From: Amaranthus tricolor
Taxonomy: Eukaryota; Streptophyta; Magnoliopsida; Caryophyllales; Amaranthaceae
Direction: 5' to 3'
NCBI RefSeq assembly: GCF_026212465.1
Contig: NC_080050.1
Location: 29,764,070 to 29,828,069 of the forward strand
DNA length: 64,000 bases
Notes under the pieces: generated by a model
Databases searched by the model: none
Told to the model about the DNA's origin: nothing
The model's input: only the letters and a program-made list of their open reading frames with translations
Position numbers and translations under genes: made by a program
Part shown: piece by piece, positions 36,338 to 49,066 of the stretch
Position numbering within the stretch: the first letter of the stretch is position 1
How the letters are laid out: each line of letters begins with the position of its first letter

Positions 36338-39300
36338 CATGGGCTAATTAGTTTTCCTTTACTTCAAGTTCTATTATAGAAAATCTTACTAGGGAAAATT
36401 CAAGGAGACGGAGGTAGTACACAGTAACCTGACATATATATCGTGAACTAATATCTCCAGTGCTGATACATGTAATTTTGATTTTGTCTTATAGTTGTAT
36501 GACCAATCTATAATAAGGCACAAGGTTCACTAATGCAATAGGCTTGCGGGCTATTCCAATGGTCATATTTATGTGTAAAACTGGCTGCTGTTCACTACAG
36601 CCACTGTGCTTTTTTGTGCGCTGTGCCTTGATGGATCTGTTTGTATGACTGCACCTTTATAGAAAAATGCCTGGGTTGAGGCATTTGGCCTGCTGCCTCC
36701 CTGCACCTTGATTGCCTTTTTATACACTGTATTGTGGATTCAGCACAATTATCTGGCACCGGGGCTGTAATTGTGATTTTTCTTAAGAATAATCTGCTGC
36801 ATTATACATAACACATACTTGCATGCCCTACGCTATTTCCCATGGCTTTTTTAGACACACCTGTGACCTGCCTTATCATCTTTGTTTGTCTCAAGTGTAA
36901 AAGAAAAAAGATACTGTACTATCAACTATGCTCTTTGAGCTTGTCTTGTGACTCCTTGGTTGTGGAGATTACCCTTGTTTTGTTATGGCATAAGTTTATT
37001 TTATGTTAGTGTTAATTATCTTGCTTCACTTTCATGAGAAAGGCAAGCATAATTTTTTTAATTTACCCATTTTTAATGGTGTGTTGGATAGTGATGACAA
37101 ATTGAAAAAGATACGAATGAAAAAAAGGAGAGGATAAAGGAGACACAAATTTGTTTTTTCCCCTCCAAATCTATCCGACTGTGATGGATTAATCTATTAC
37201 AGGGAAAGAAATTAAATCTCTTCATGTCCCTTCTCTTTCCCAATGTACATCACAGTGATGAAGAGTTTAGTTCATCATGCTCCCTTCTCATTCCATTCAT
37301 TTCATATTAGCAGACCCAAAGTCTAAACACATTTTGTAAGTGTGAAGTGAGTTACTATTTATGTCTTTAGCTATCTGTTTTCTCTAATTAATTGCATGCT
37401 TGTCTTTGTTGGTCGTACCAAGCATAATGGGTTGATGTGGTTGTCATATGGCCCAAACACTCTTCATGTCCACATTTGTCCCATTGCCAAATATTTCTGA
37501 AACCGGTGTAAAATGTGGTTTATTTACACCTTTAGGATTCGGGTAGTATCGGTTTGGAAGATATGAAAACCTTTACATCTTGGCTGGTACTATGCAGATG
37601 CTGGAATGCAGCCTTGTTTTCACACTTTGGTTCCAAGTGAAAAGTTTAGTCATCAATTAATTTTCTTTCATTTTTTTCTTTCCAATACGCGTTCTACATA
37701 AGTTTATTTATTTCTTCAATCGTTTATTTTAATATCATTTTTCTCTTCAAACTTGCACTTTATCTAGGGTGCAAAAATAATGTGAATGAATGGAGTAGTT
37801 ATACATAAGTCAACATTTGTTGTGTAATAAGGTTAATGTTAGTCATTGTACAGTTAGTAGTTTGAATTAGTTACCTTTAGTTTATCACCATTTCAACAGA
37901 GCTAACATCCTTCGGATGCAAATTAAGATAGTGATAAGAACTCTCTATGTGTCATGTACCATCTTTTGCAGCTAATACAAACTTTGTACCATTTTCGTGC
38001 AGGCAGAGCGAACTAAGCAAAGGTTCAAGCAGGTAATAATATACTACCGTACTGATGCATGCTTTTATGTATGAATGAAAATTTTCATTAATGAACGATT
38101 TCATTGGATTGAAATACCCCTGTAAAAAATTATAATCAATATGTGCTATTTTATTGTTATTGAAATATTAAATTTAATGCTTTTTTCATAGATAAGTTTT
38201 ATGACCACTTTTGCTCGAGAATAGCAATGACCATACAGCCAAAAGATTGGATGATGATAACTTCCTGACTACTTGTTTAGGCTAGGAACTAATTTGCACT
38301 TTGCCTGACTTGTCTGTTGGATTGTCAAGATTGACTATTTGTTGATTCGCAACAATAAACTCTATGTCGGTTAAGTATAGATGCAGAAAGATTAAAGCTG
38401 TCAACATCTCCAGTCCGTATAATATGCATGATTAGTTGATGTCAGCTTTTACTGTTTGGTGACAGACTTAAGAGTCAATTTTGGTTCTTTGCTCATGCTC
38501 TGTTATTGGTGTTAAGCATTCCTTGTGATTTGTTTTTTACATAGAATTCTTAATGAAATATTTGAAGTTTTCTAGGGATGTTGTGGATTGACTAAGGCAC
38601 TCAGCTATTATCTCTGATAAATTGGATTTTTTTGAAAGGGGGTGGGGGATTTTGGAGAGTGATTCCTTCTCCTGTAAGGATTTTCAGGGTGACAACTTTA
38701 TTGCTTTTGAGGTTATTTGGGGACTTCATCAACAGTAAGCAATTGATTAGGTGTAGCTGGCATTAAAGCTTCACTAGATTATAAAACTTGCTGATTATAT
38801 CTGTAGTTTGGAGAATGAGTTGAGTTGCATATGCATTATTAATTAATTATTGGAGTAACAGTTTACCAAAGCATGTTAGTATTTGAACAACTTGAGGAGC
38901 AATATTGACACGAGAGTTGATGTTGTATTGTAATGAGCAATTTCTTAACTGGCTATAATCAAGACATCACCAAATAGGACTAGCCTTCTGATTTATCTGA
39001 ATTGGGTTTCGAACATAGTGCAAAATTTCGGTTCCAGTTCCGCTAACGGTCATGAAACCACTTTTGCGGCTGTCGCAGCTTATATGAAAGTCGCAGTAAC
39101 TTCAAAAACCTTCAACATGAGGTCACATTGCCGTGATAAAGCTGATCTTTTGCACTTTGGTTTGAAGACTGATCAAAAAGAAGAAATGATGAAGAGATGG
39201 AGAAAAGACATAAAGAGGTTATCATCGTACCAAATGTAGAATATTCATGTAGCTTAGCGTTATTTATTTAGCTTTTAACCCTGGAAATCTAAAGGAAGCT

Positions 39301-40309
39301 ATTACCTGTTTTCTTATAGATTTTTTTATCGAACTATTTTGGTTGCCTGCCGGTTCAGAGTTATAAATCCTTACCAGTAAGATGTGATTTAAGAAAGTTC
39401 CCAATAGTAATTCACTGAGTGTGATTGCAAGTTCCCATTTAAGCTAAACAGAAGGATCCTTGCATACTTTTTCCCAATATGGCAAAATATTAATGTTACT
39501 GTTTAGGAATTCATGATACTGCTGCTGCATTCAACTACATTCTATCACCCAATGCCATTAACGGCCCGTTTGGTTGGTGGTATTAAACGATGGTAATGGG
39601 AATGAAAACTAGTGTAAATTTGGTTGAATAATCTCTTGCTACCTTGATGGCCATGTTTGTCCAACTTCAATCATCTCATTTTCTTCATAAATTTCCTATG
39701 CATTACTATCAGGAGAGGTAGTATTAGGTGGTAATGGAAATTTGTAACCAAAAAAAACTTTTTTGTAATCAAAGTTTCATTACCATGGGATGACATAAAA
39801 CTTTTGATGAAATTTTACACTATAAATCATTCCCATTACCACCATTTAGTACTACTAACCAAACGGGCCGTAAGTGGCACCACTGAAGCTCCCACCTAGA
39901 CTGAATTTGGGGGAGTTGGAAGTACACAACCTTATGATCAATGGGGTTAGATATTTTTTTCTGCATACACCATTACACCATAAATTTATAGTTCTGTTTT
40001 CTACTTTTAAGGGTTAGATTCATGGAGTGTACTCGATGGCTATCTTGTTCAGTATTCTATTGGGTTCCTGATTGGTCGGCTACATTATGGATCTATTTGC
40101 ATATGTTTTGGCGTTTGCTATGCTGTGTTTACCTTAGATCTGGATTGACCAAGTTTTTGCATGTGTTTTGGCTGTTGCTATGCTGTGTTAACCTAGACAT
40201 CTAAATATGATGTTGCATTTCTCTGCAGCTTATGGAAAAGGTAGTCCCAGTTGTGGAGAAAAGAAGGCCACCACGTGTTCTGAGGAGAGTTCGTTCGTCA
40301 GAGTGGTAG
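34505..40309 (+). CDS. GBF4: Group A bZIP transcription factor, GBF4-like, 4 exons
   Basis: A nuclear DNA-binding protein expected to bind ACGT-core (G-box/ABRE) sites as a dimer. Exons: 34505-35266, 35852-35923, 38003-38032 and 40229-40309. They give 314 aa with TAG stop; all introns fall between codons. The basic region (about 236-254) is RRMIKNRESAARSRERKQ with the invariant N242-x7-R250, followed by a leucine zipper (AYQVELEALALKLEEENEQL) to about 288. Upstream are group A conserved motifs: KTVEDVWSEIV (106-116) and TLEEFLDNA (135-143). The C-terminal EKRRPPRVLRRVRSSEW resembles the basic SLEW-type end of GBF4, and the full domain order matches GBF4 rather than ABI5/ABF, whose C-termini differ. 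The start is the first ATG of the open frame. Group A members act in ABA signalling; for this gene that is inference. Confidence 0.93.
35267..35851 (+). other. bZIP intron 1
   Basis: 585 bases, donor CAA|GTATGT, acceptor AATGCAG|GCATAT. It splits the basic region from the zipper, the conserved intron place in this group. Nothing else recognised. Confidence 0.8.
36256..36334. repeat. (AT)n microsatellite
   Basis: 79 bases of uninterrupted AT dinucleotides in bZIP intron 2. Confidence 0.95.
37431..37634. repeat. Inverted-repeat family copy 3 (bZIP intron 2)
   Basis: It shares GATGTGGTTGTC, CATTGCCAAATATT, GGTTTATTTACACCTTTA and GAAAACCTTTACAT with the copy at 30982-31188, in the same order. 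Strongly diverged. Confidence 0.5.
39015..39170. repeat. Inverted-repeat family copy 4 (bZIP intron 3)
   Basis: It begins ATAGTGCAAAATTTCGGTTC and ends CTTTTGCACTTTGG, an imperfect inverted pair. The inner CGCTAACGGTCATGAAACCA matches the copy upstream of PIGB. The 73-codon open stretch across it is not a gene. Confidence 0.55.
39562..39870. mobile_element. Tourist-type (PIF/Harbinger) MITE
   Basis: The termini are CGGCCCGTTTGGTT and AACCAAACGGGCCG, perfect inverted repeats, extended inward by a looser match (GGTGGTATTAAACGATGGTA versus TACCACCATTTAGTACTACT). TAA flanks both sides (39559-39561 and 39871-39873). 309 bases, no ORF. Confidence 0.85.
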
Positions 40310-42134
40310 AGGCTTTAGTACCTGAATGTTGCTTTCAACTGAAGCAACCTCATTAAGGAACTCTTGTTTGCAAATGAGAACATATCTAGTGAAACTTACA
40401 CCAACTTCGGTGAGTATTGAATGTTGATCGATAGTTCTCATAGCTAGTTCTCACAATACAAACACCCCCGTTTCTTGTGCAAGGGGACACAGATGACCGG
40501 ACTGTTAGTAGTATTAGGCTACTTAATAATAGAATATAAAGATGAGCAAGTATAGAAATAGAATGTCACTTGTCTTTGACTGCCCTTAGCTGAATCATCT
40601 TGGTGTAGTTTGGGTGGTACCTATGTGCACATAAACTAATGATTTTATGTATTGGAAATTTGTGAGTGGATGTTATGCCCTCCAAGTTCACATTCTGAGC
40701 AAAACAATTGGATTAATTATTAGAAATAGGTTAACATGATATGATGAACCAAAGAGTGGCCCGCTTGGTTTTTGATATTAAATAGTTTGTATGATATTTA
40801 AAATATAATGTAATTTAATTTTAATATGAAAATCACCCGACAAAGTTTATGTTGTTGCCTTGTCTTTTTTCATAGAATACATTATACATATAAACTCGGC
40901 CCAGTTTTGAAGATGAGACACATACATAAGGTGAACTAACCCTTAAAAGCACAACAAAATCAACTATTTTTTATAAATTTTTATTGATTTAAATTCAAAT
41001 TAATATCTGTTTATGCCAAAATTGCCATCATAAGCTCCAGTAAAATTCTTATGGAGTACTAAGCTAGTAAGCTTGATCAAACATCCAAGAACTCGCAATA
41101 TGTATTTGGGTCGAACTAATGACTAATGCTAGATATCAAATTATGACCCAGCAATACGACTAATCAAATCATTATGGCCCAAATGCCTCATAATCCTTGC
41201 TTTTTAGTTGCTGTATCGGCAATTATATGGGCTGCACATATTAACAATTCATTTATCAACGGCTACACAACAACATTGATGACTCGGTGGCAATGTCATC
41301 TTCAGCGCAGCTTGTCGGAAAGATGGAAAGTAACAATAGAGTGCAGTCAGGCGGTGGAGGAGGGCGACATTGGTGGTAACGCATTTGACATAAATAATAG
41401 AGGTGTGTTTGGTAAATGATTTTTTAGTTGACTATTTGCTATGCTCTTTACGTTTGGAATTACGTTGCTCGGGTGAGCAATCATGGAACTCCGACAAGGA
41501 GCATGGAAGGATGAGCTTATGGAAGCCGAATCAAGCTGAAGAGTAGTGTGCTGGATCAGACGAGCAATTGTGGCAAAATGTTACTAAATGTTAAACGTGT
41601 CTCTGCTCTAGCAAGAAGCTGATGCAGAAAAGAAAATTAAAAACTGTACACAATCATGTTTTATGAGCATATGGACCGTTCAGACGAACATCAACCATGG
41701 TCGAGCGGGCATCTTCAAGCTCGAAAGAGCATATAGTCCACGCCAGTCAAAAACTTATTGGTCATACATACTTTATTGGATGAACAATGTATTGTTTTAA
41801 CCATTTAATCACTATTTAATATAGTTTGTAGATATAAACTTCATTATAAATTGTTTTAACTTATAAGAATTAACTGAACATTAGATTAGATTATAACTTA
41901 TCACTTGTTTTATTGGATTTTTTGGATTGATTATTAGGAAAATCAAAAACACTGTAATTAGTACAATGTGAATTTTTAATTGGAAAATTTTCCTAGTTTT
42001 CTCACTAAATAGCAGCCAAAATATAAGGATTTTCCACATAATTTTCTCTGATTTTTAATGTTTTCAAAGTGCTCTTGTCTTGTCTATCCAATTTTACATA
42101 CATATAAAGATGAGTGTTTAAACTATCTCATGAC

Positions 42135-42388
42135 CAGGGGCAAATTCAAAAAACAATCAAGTGATATACTATAAAAAATTAAATTTAAATTTTTTGAAAT
42201 TAAAGCAACTGAGAGGCTCAAACCCGAGTCTCCCATGTGAACTAGTGAAAGTCAAATCATTTTACTCACCCAACTCTCTTATATTCAATAGATGTTTTAC
42301 AATATTTAATTGTTTTCTCGGACAACCAAGACAAGTAGCTAATTTCGCCCGTGCTATGACCTATACTATTATCCTGGATTCGCCTATG
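42135..42388. mobile_element. Possible hAT-type non-autonomous element
   Basis: The left side CAGGGGCAAATTCA and right side TGGATTCGCCTATG are imperfect inverted repeats of the CAGGGGCGGATCCA type common in plant hAT MITEs. No clear 8-bp target duplication is seen, so this is tentative. Confidence 0.4.
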
Positions 42389-43273
42389 TAAACGGTAATT
42401 CTTCCAGTTCACTTAGATCTTTAACTTTTTTTGAATTTTAGGGTGTAGATTGAGATAAGAATAAGGCTAGATGAAAATCGAATCAAAGATTTTATTCGAA
42501 AAATATAGTGCTTGCTTTAACACTTGCTCCAACCAAAACATGAAACCAATTAATTATTATTGTTTATCTATGTTGTAAATTAATAATAATAATTAATTAC
42601 ATATTAAAAAATATTTATATTAATTATTATTAATATTTTTATTATTTAATACCGACAATTTAACTGTTTTTCAAAAGAAGGAAAAGAAGAGGCTGAGAGC
42701 TTAGTTTACGTGTGCATGATAGCAACACAAGAGTGGATATGTTGTTTTACTGTTAACAAATTTAAAAGTGTACAAAACTATCTATTTTTATCCTTTTCAT
42801 CTTCACCGTTCATCAAGTGGACCTCTTTGCTGGAAGCCTGTAAGTGGTAAGTACATTTTTTCTTTTTCTTTGGAGCCTTGTCTTGTACGAGACCGTTTAA
42901 TTATAAGACAAATTCATATAATTAACTTATTTTTGTAAATGATTACTTTAAAATTGTAAAATATCACCTTAACGCTCTAAATATACATAGGTCAGCCTTA
43001 TAGAAATTGGCTCATTATAAAATCATTTTATTTAACAATTTAGTGTTTTTTTTTATTCTTTTTTCTTCAGCTTTGTGGGCTGTAATTTTATGTATAACTG
43101 CTGCAGGAAGACAGGTATGTCTGATCAAACTAAAGATAAGAACACTGAAAAATACAAACCACTACTCCCTTTAGCTAAGATTCTAATTCAATAAAATTTA
43201 TTTATGTCCAAAAACATAAAATAACAAAAATCTAAGTGAATGATCATAACTAATTAATTATTTTATATAGTCA

Positions 43274-43324
<51 letters not shown>
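43274..43324. repeat. (ATT)n microsatellite
   Basis: About 17 uninterrupted ATT units. Confidence 0.92.
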
Positions 43325-46300
43325 GCTCAAATACATAATAGCAAAAATCATATAAGTAGTTGGAAATCATTATACTACAAATAATAGTACCATAGAAAAT
43401 TATCTGTTGTTGGATTTAGAGTCTAATATTGAATTTTAAAATTGTAAGGTTAGGAGCATAACTTAATTGACAAGGGGTGTGTTTAATAATGAATTTTAGA
43501 TTAAATTTTTACTTGTTAGTTAAGCGGTTTTGATAAATGCTTTTTATAATGTTAAGATAAATTAAACTTATTTGAATTGATAGAACATAAATAAATTAAG
43601 AAGAACAAATTCAAAGTCATACATTCCATTCCATTCCATCACCCAATGCTATTGGTTTCCACTTGGGAACACTACCCACGCTAATGATAAAACTAACAAA
43701 GAGGTTATTTTCGATTGACTTTTGGTAGCAAACATCAGCTGCAACTTCACATAAATAAGAAGTACTCATGATTTAATGAGTTATTTTACTTTAGTCATTC
43801 ATTATTATCCGAAACCAAAGAACTATAAATCTTTAACCCATTAATATATGGACATAAACTCTAAGTCATACATTTACCACAAACCATTAGAACAACGTTG
43901 TTGTATCCTAAAAAAAAAAAAAAAAAAAAAAATTTTGTTGTAGAAGTACAAGGAACAAGCTCATATATCATGTTTGCAAGCATATTTTACTTTTTGTCTT
44001 TTGATAAGCTTATAAAGACATTCCTTAGGTAAAAGTTATTGTACAAAATAAAGGGTTTAATTTGAATTGTGTTAAATGGTTGTTCAATCAATTCCTATAT
44101 TGTGAAAGTATCCCAACAAGTTGAAGGCTTAAGGGTATATTCTTTATGTTTGACACCCAAGAAAAGAGAGACAAATTGTGGCTAAAAATAATTCCTTTAA
44201 CATTATTTACTTGCTTTGTCAAGTGTTTTCACAACTTGTTTTAAGGTTTTATGAGTACATTCATTGTTTTTAATAGTCTTTAAAAAGGTTTTATGGGAAA
44301 AATCTATGTATATTTCATATAAGATATATGAAGAGCATTAAGCCATTAATATAAATCATGAGGGCAAATGGTTCTAGGCATTTAGACATTAATTTCATCC
44401 TATCTTTTTTCAATACCTTTAGCCAAAACAATTTGAAAAAAAGTGAGATTCTTCTATAATAATTATTATTATTGTTGTTATTATTTGTTTTCAATTTCCT
44501 TTTCCTTTTTTCATAAAAACAAAACCCAATAATAGAAGTATATCTTAAGAGCTACTTTCCCGCTATATTTATTAATACTGTAAAATGAACTCGAAACTTC
44601 TTTTGATATTTGATTTTAAAAATTTCTATAACGTAAATTAATTGTAAATAAATTATTTATTACTCCATCTTCTTCAGGTTAGTGTCCCATTTTATTTTGA
44701 TATTATTTATCGATCACTCTTATTACTTTGTAGTTCATTCTAATCTATAAGTTGAAATATTGAGTAAGGTTTAATTAATTAATTCGTTTCAATAAACTTT
44801 TTCAATATCAATTCTATTATGAATTTATACTAAATAAAACAACTTTGGTTAAGTACAAATTAGGTATATCATTAACAATAATAAATTTACGTATATCCTA
44901 CTATCTAAAATTCCACCTCAATATAACTCACTTAGTAGCATTGGAATAATAAAATTTAATAAAATGTAGTTCAAATTGCTTTTTTCAGGTAAGATGTTGG
45001 GTTCAGTTTTTACATAACCTCTCATTTTCTTAGTTTATCCCTATAATAAAAAAAATAAAATGTTGTTATAATTCTTTTAATTTTTCATGAAAGTGAAAAA
45101 AGAATTTGTACAACAATATATTCATTATTAATTTATAGTACATGTATTTGTTAAGGTAGATGGATTTGGTTTAAAACGTTTTTAGGTTATAATCAAATTT
45201 GATCCAAAGTACTAGTGTAAATAATAAACAAATTCTCACATCAAATAGTGCTTAATTAATTTAATAATAATTATTAAATTTAATATTAGTGCACAACATA
45301 ACATGAAGGAAAATTCCTTAAGAGATGCCTAGGACAAAGTTTAAAAGTCTAAACTCAAACACACATGTCAAGGAATATTTAGAGGGGTAGACTATTTAGG
45401 AACTCAATGCATGTATTAGTGATGATTTATGTAGGAAAGTGTATTATGTGGTAGTAATAGTATACTCCTACTCTATTATTATTTACAAACAAATTAATTA
45501 ATCATTATTTATTATGTATACATATTAATTGATCAAGCCTGGGATCTATCACCACATTGGGTCCATAAAGTCAACATGTGAGGTGTCTTTTTTTTAGACT
45601 TTATTTTCATACAATTAATAATACGTACGTATTACTCCTTCAAAACTCTTAATTTAATTATTGACGTTTACTATAATCACCAAATTCACCTCAATATATA
45701 TTTCAACAATAAATATGAATGAAAATAAAAATTATTTTTTAAAAAAATTATTATTAATTCTGTGATTGGTTTTTCTTTATTTTAATCTGAGGTTTAACCC
45801 TGATCACATATAAATACATAAATAAATGATTATTTTTTCTTTTCGCCCTCTTCTCTATAAGTTTTTTAGAGCATACCCCGAATCGAAGAAAATAATTAAA
45901 GAGATTCTTTCAATTATTTTATATAAAGTATATTGAGAAATTATTTGTTAGGTATGTATCATATTTTAACCTTCATAAGGCACTTGGATATAACTTCTGC
46001 CAAGTATAATGAGAATTATCAATTGATTAGTGATTGAAGACCTTTTCTTTCAATTCCATCATAAAAGTTTGATTTTTAAGCCTAGGATTATATAAAAAGG
46101 GCAACTCCGTCTCATGTTATTCAATGCTTAATTTAAAATTAATTATTACAAAAATGTATTATCATCGATCATCAATCTAATATTCCGCTCGAAACAGTTT
46201 CTGTGTGTCGTATAATCCATATACCTGTAACACTTTTAAAGAGAGAGTTAAAAGTATTTGATCAATATTACCCCATCTTTAAAAATGTGTATAATAAAGA

Positions 46301-46710
46301 TTTATAAAAATTTAATTCAATGAAAAAAATAATTTTATGAATTTCTTTTCATAATTATAACCATTTTTTATTTATAATTTTTTAGTATTAAAGAAAAAAA
46401 GGAGGAGATTTGAAAAAGAGAATCGTAGGAGGAGGCTCCATTGATGGGACAGAAGAAAAGGAGGGATGGAAGGGAGGCGCGGATTAATCCTGATCTCATG
46501 TGATGTTTGGCATGGCATGTTGATGTTGTTTGGAACAAGCTAAGTGCCCACTTCCCACTCCTTTTTTTTTCAAGTTTAACTACATTTATCCACTCCTAAA
46601 ATTGGTGATAATTAATAATTATAGTTTGATAAATAATTAAATAATATATTTTTAATAGTTAGTTGGTAAATAATAAATATGTATGTATAATTTTTATGTG
46701 ATACTTAATA

Positions 46711-47009
46711 CTCCCTCCGTTCTTTTAAGTTCTTTCACTCTGGGTTTTTCACACATATTAAGGAAGATAAAATCTTTGGTTTGTAGTGGGTATTATTTTA
46801 ATTAAATAGTAGTGTGAACTAATGATTGTATTGGAAGTATGGGAGAGAAATAATTATAAATAAAAGAAAAGGGGTACATTAAAAGAAAAAGGGAGTTTTA
46901 AGGGGTAAAGTGGGATAAAAACTTTCTAAAACTAAAAAGTATTCTAAAGTGGAAAAACTTATAAAATTACCCGTTATAATAAGGTGAAAGAACTAAAAAA
47001 AGGTGGGAG
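46711..47009. mobile_element. Stowaway (Tc1/mariner) MITE
   Basis: The left end is CTCCCTCCGTTCTTTTAAGT then TCTTTCAC. The right end is GTGAAAGAACTAAAAAAAGG then TGGGAG, its complement. TA lies at both borders (46709-46710 and 47010-47011). CTCCCTCCGT is the classic Stowaway terminus. 299 bases, no ORF. Confidence 0.85.
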
Positions 47010-47366
47010 TACTTTTTAAATGAGTAATTTATCGGGTGAATAAATAAAGTTTGTTTCCTACTAATTAGTGTCCCCACTTATCTTTTAGACCCCCACCTTC
47101 TTCACTACACCTACTAATTAATCCTCTTAAATTAATCAATTCTTTTTTCATCTCTTTTACATTCATTCTTTCACTTGTACATAATCATTGCTATTAGGTT
47201 GAATATTATATAACTTGTATATATATTATTTGTCATAATATTAGAAAAAGTATAATAGTTTGAAATTTGAATAGAATGTTTTAGGAGAGTTATGAAATCA
47301 TTGCTATTTAAAAAGTATATAGATAGATATGTATTTTAAAAATACTGTTCAATTTAAAAGAAGCTG

Positions 47367-47368
<2 letters not shown>

Positions 47369-47452
<84 letters not shown>
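47369..47452. repeat. (AT)n microsatellite
   Basis: 84 bases of AT dinucleotides. Confidence 0.95.
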
Positions 47453-47455
<3 letters not shown>

Positions 47456-48949
47456 TCGCTCAAGATTTTAAAAAGACCGAGACTGCCTTGCCCTACATAG
47501 TCTTTTCCTAAATGTATTTTGTCACCCGTTTCTGGTCACAAGAAGAGAGAATCAATTAATCCTTTCTATAAGTAGTGAAAATTAAACTCTTATTACATAG
47601 ATAAACTGGCTTTAAAAAATTTACAACCAGTAAATCAATTCATAATTCTTAACTATGCGCCAAAATTTTATATTTAATGTATAAATACTCTTAAAAAAAA
47701 ATTGGGTTCCTTATACTCCACTAGCTATGTTGTATGCACTAACATTACATAATATTTAAACACACGCAGTATTCTTGATAGAGAACACCTCTTGATGAGA
47801 CGACCATATGACAAGCAACCCAGGTTCAGATTTTCTTATAATTAAATCTATATTATCTGGTCTATTCAGCTCCTGTATAAGGTGCACCTTACAGTGTATG
47901 AGACGGTTATATACAACAATTTGCAAAAACAAATGACTATGAAGGAGAAAACATATAAATTAATACACAATAAAATGTAGTTTTATTCAATAAAATCTAA
48001 TAATAATTAGGATGATTAAGATTATGGAATCAATTAAATCATATTCAGTTCCCTAATATTTTTTGCATTCACTAGTGGATTTATGCAGTTTACACCAAGA
48101 TGAAAAACATACAAAGAAAAAAATAAAAATAGTTTTATTAAAGTGGGTAGAAAAAATAAAAATTAGAAAATAAAACCTTCATTTCTCTGTCCAATTTCAA
48201 ATTTATACTAAAATAATATGTAACTTCAAGTTAATAAAATACCAAAACTTTATTTATTATTTTTCTCCATCCAAAATCTCTATTAGCCATTTTCATAGCT
48301 AACTTTTAGCTAGAGTAAAAATTATTATGTGTTTACAAAAGCAAAATTAAAAAATTATATTGATCAACAAAAAAAATGAGAATTGTAAAGTAGAGAGAAG
48401 AAATTGATTTGCATTTTAATACTACTACTAGTGCGACAATTAATTTTATGATAAAAATAGATTAAAATTAAAAGAGGGTTGTAGAAAATTTTGAAACAAA
48501 ACCCTAAAACAAAATTAAAAAATTTGGATTTAAACTTTGTTACTATGATTGATTTAAAAATTCCAACTAATAAAATATTTACTCCTTCATTACATACATG
48601 TACAAATTGTAAAAAGTTAATATTTTAAAACTTTATTTTGAGGTGAATCTATAAGATTTCATTTAACTACTCCAAAATTGATTTTGAGATTGAATCAAAA
48701 ATTACACTAATTCGTTTTTAGATTCGTTTTCAGATGAATCTAAAATTAAGTTGATTTCTTACAAGTTAACAAGAAAATTTAAGATAATATATTAACCTAT
48801 GAACATAATCTACCTTTTAGTGTTCTTAACCTCTTACTTTCATCATTTCCTTTTTATTAGTTTTTTGTTTTCTTTTGTAGTGGTTTTACTTTTTATAGGT
48901 CTTTAAGTTATCTTCCACGTGTAATTACGTCTCTTTATCTTCCTCAAGC

Positions 48950-49066
48950 CGGGGGACTCCTTTAGCTGCGCTCTCCTTTATGGGTATGAGTCGCCGCCGT
49001 CTTTTCCTTCCCAGACCCTGACCTTAGTTTTTCTATGAGCGGATATATTGGGTAGGATGATGATGA
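48950..49066 (+). repeat. SINE/RTE-like 3' tail, copy 2
   Basis: It shares CTCCTTTATGGGTATGAGTC, GCCGCCGTC, CCCAGACCCTGACC and TAGTTTTTCTATGAGCGGAT with the copy at 17630-17740, and ends in GATGATGATGATAATGAT. The body upstream is not identifiable. Confidence 0.55.

Larger units (their letters stand above)
35924..38002 (+). other. bZIP intron 2 (2.1 kb)
   Basis: It holds a long (AT)n tract (36256-36334) and a diverged inverted-repeat family copy (about 37431-37634). The rest is unclassified AT-rich sequence. Confidence 0.75.
38033..40228 (+). other. bZIP intron 3 (2.2 kb)
   Basis: It holds an inverted-repeat family copy (39015-39170) and a well-bounded Tourist-type MITE (39562-39870). Junctions are AAGCAG|GTAATA and CTCTGCAG|CTTATG. 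Confidence 0.8.

Noticed and set aside
36104..36379. Open frames across the AT tract in bZIP intron 2
   Set aside because: They read only as (Tyr-Ile)n from the AT microsatellite.
41174..41419. 81-codon open frame in the gene desert
   Set aside because: No recognisable domain and no neighbouring exons. The higher GC could be a repeat fragment.
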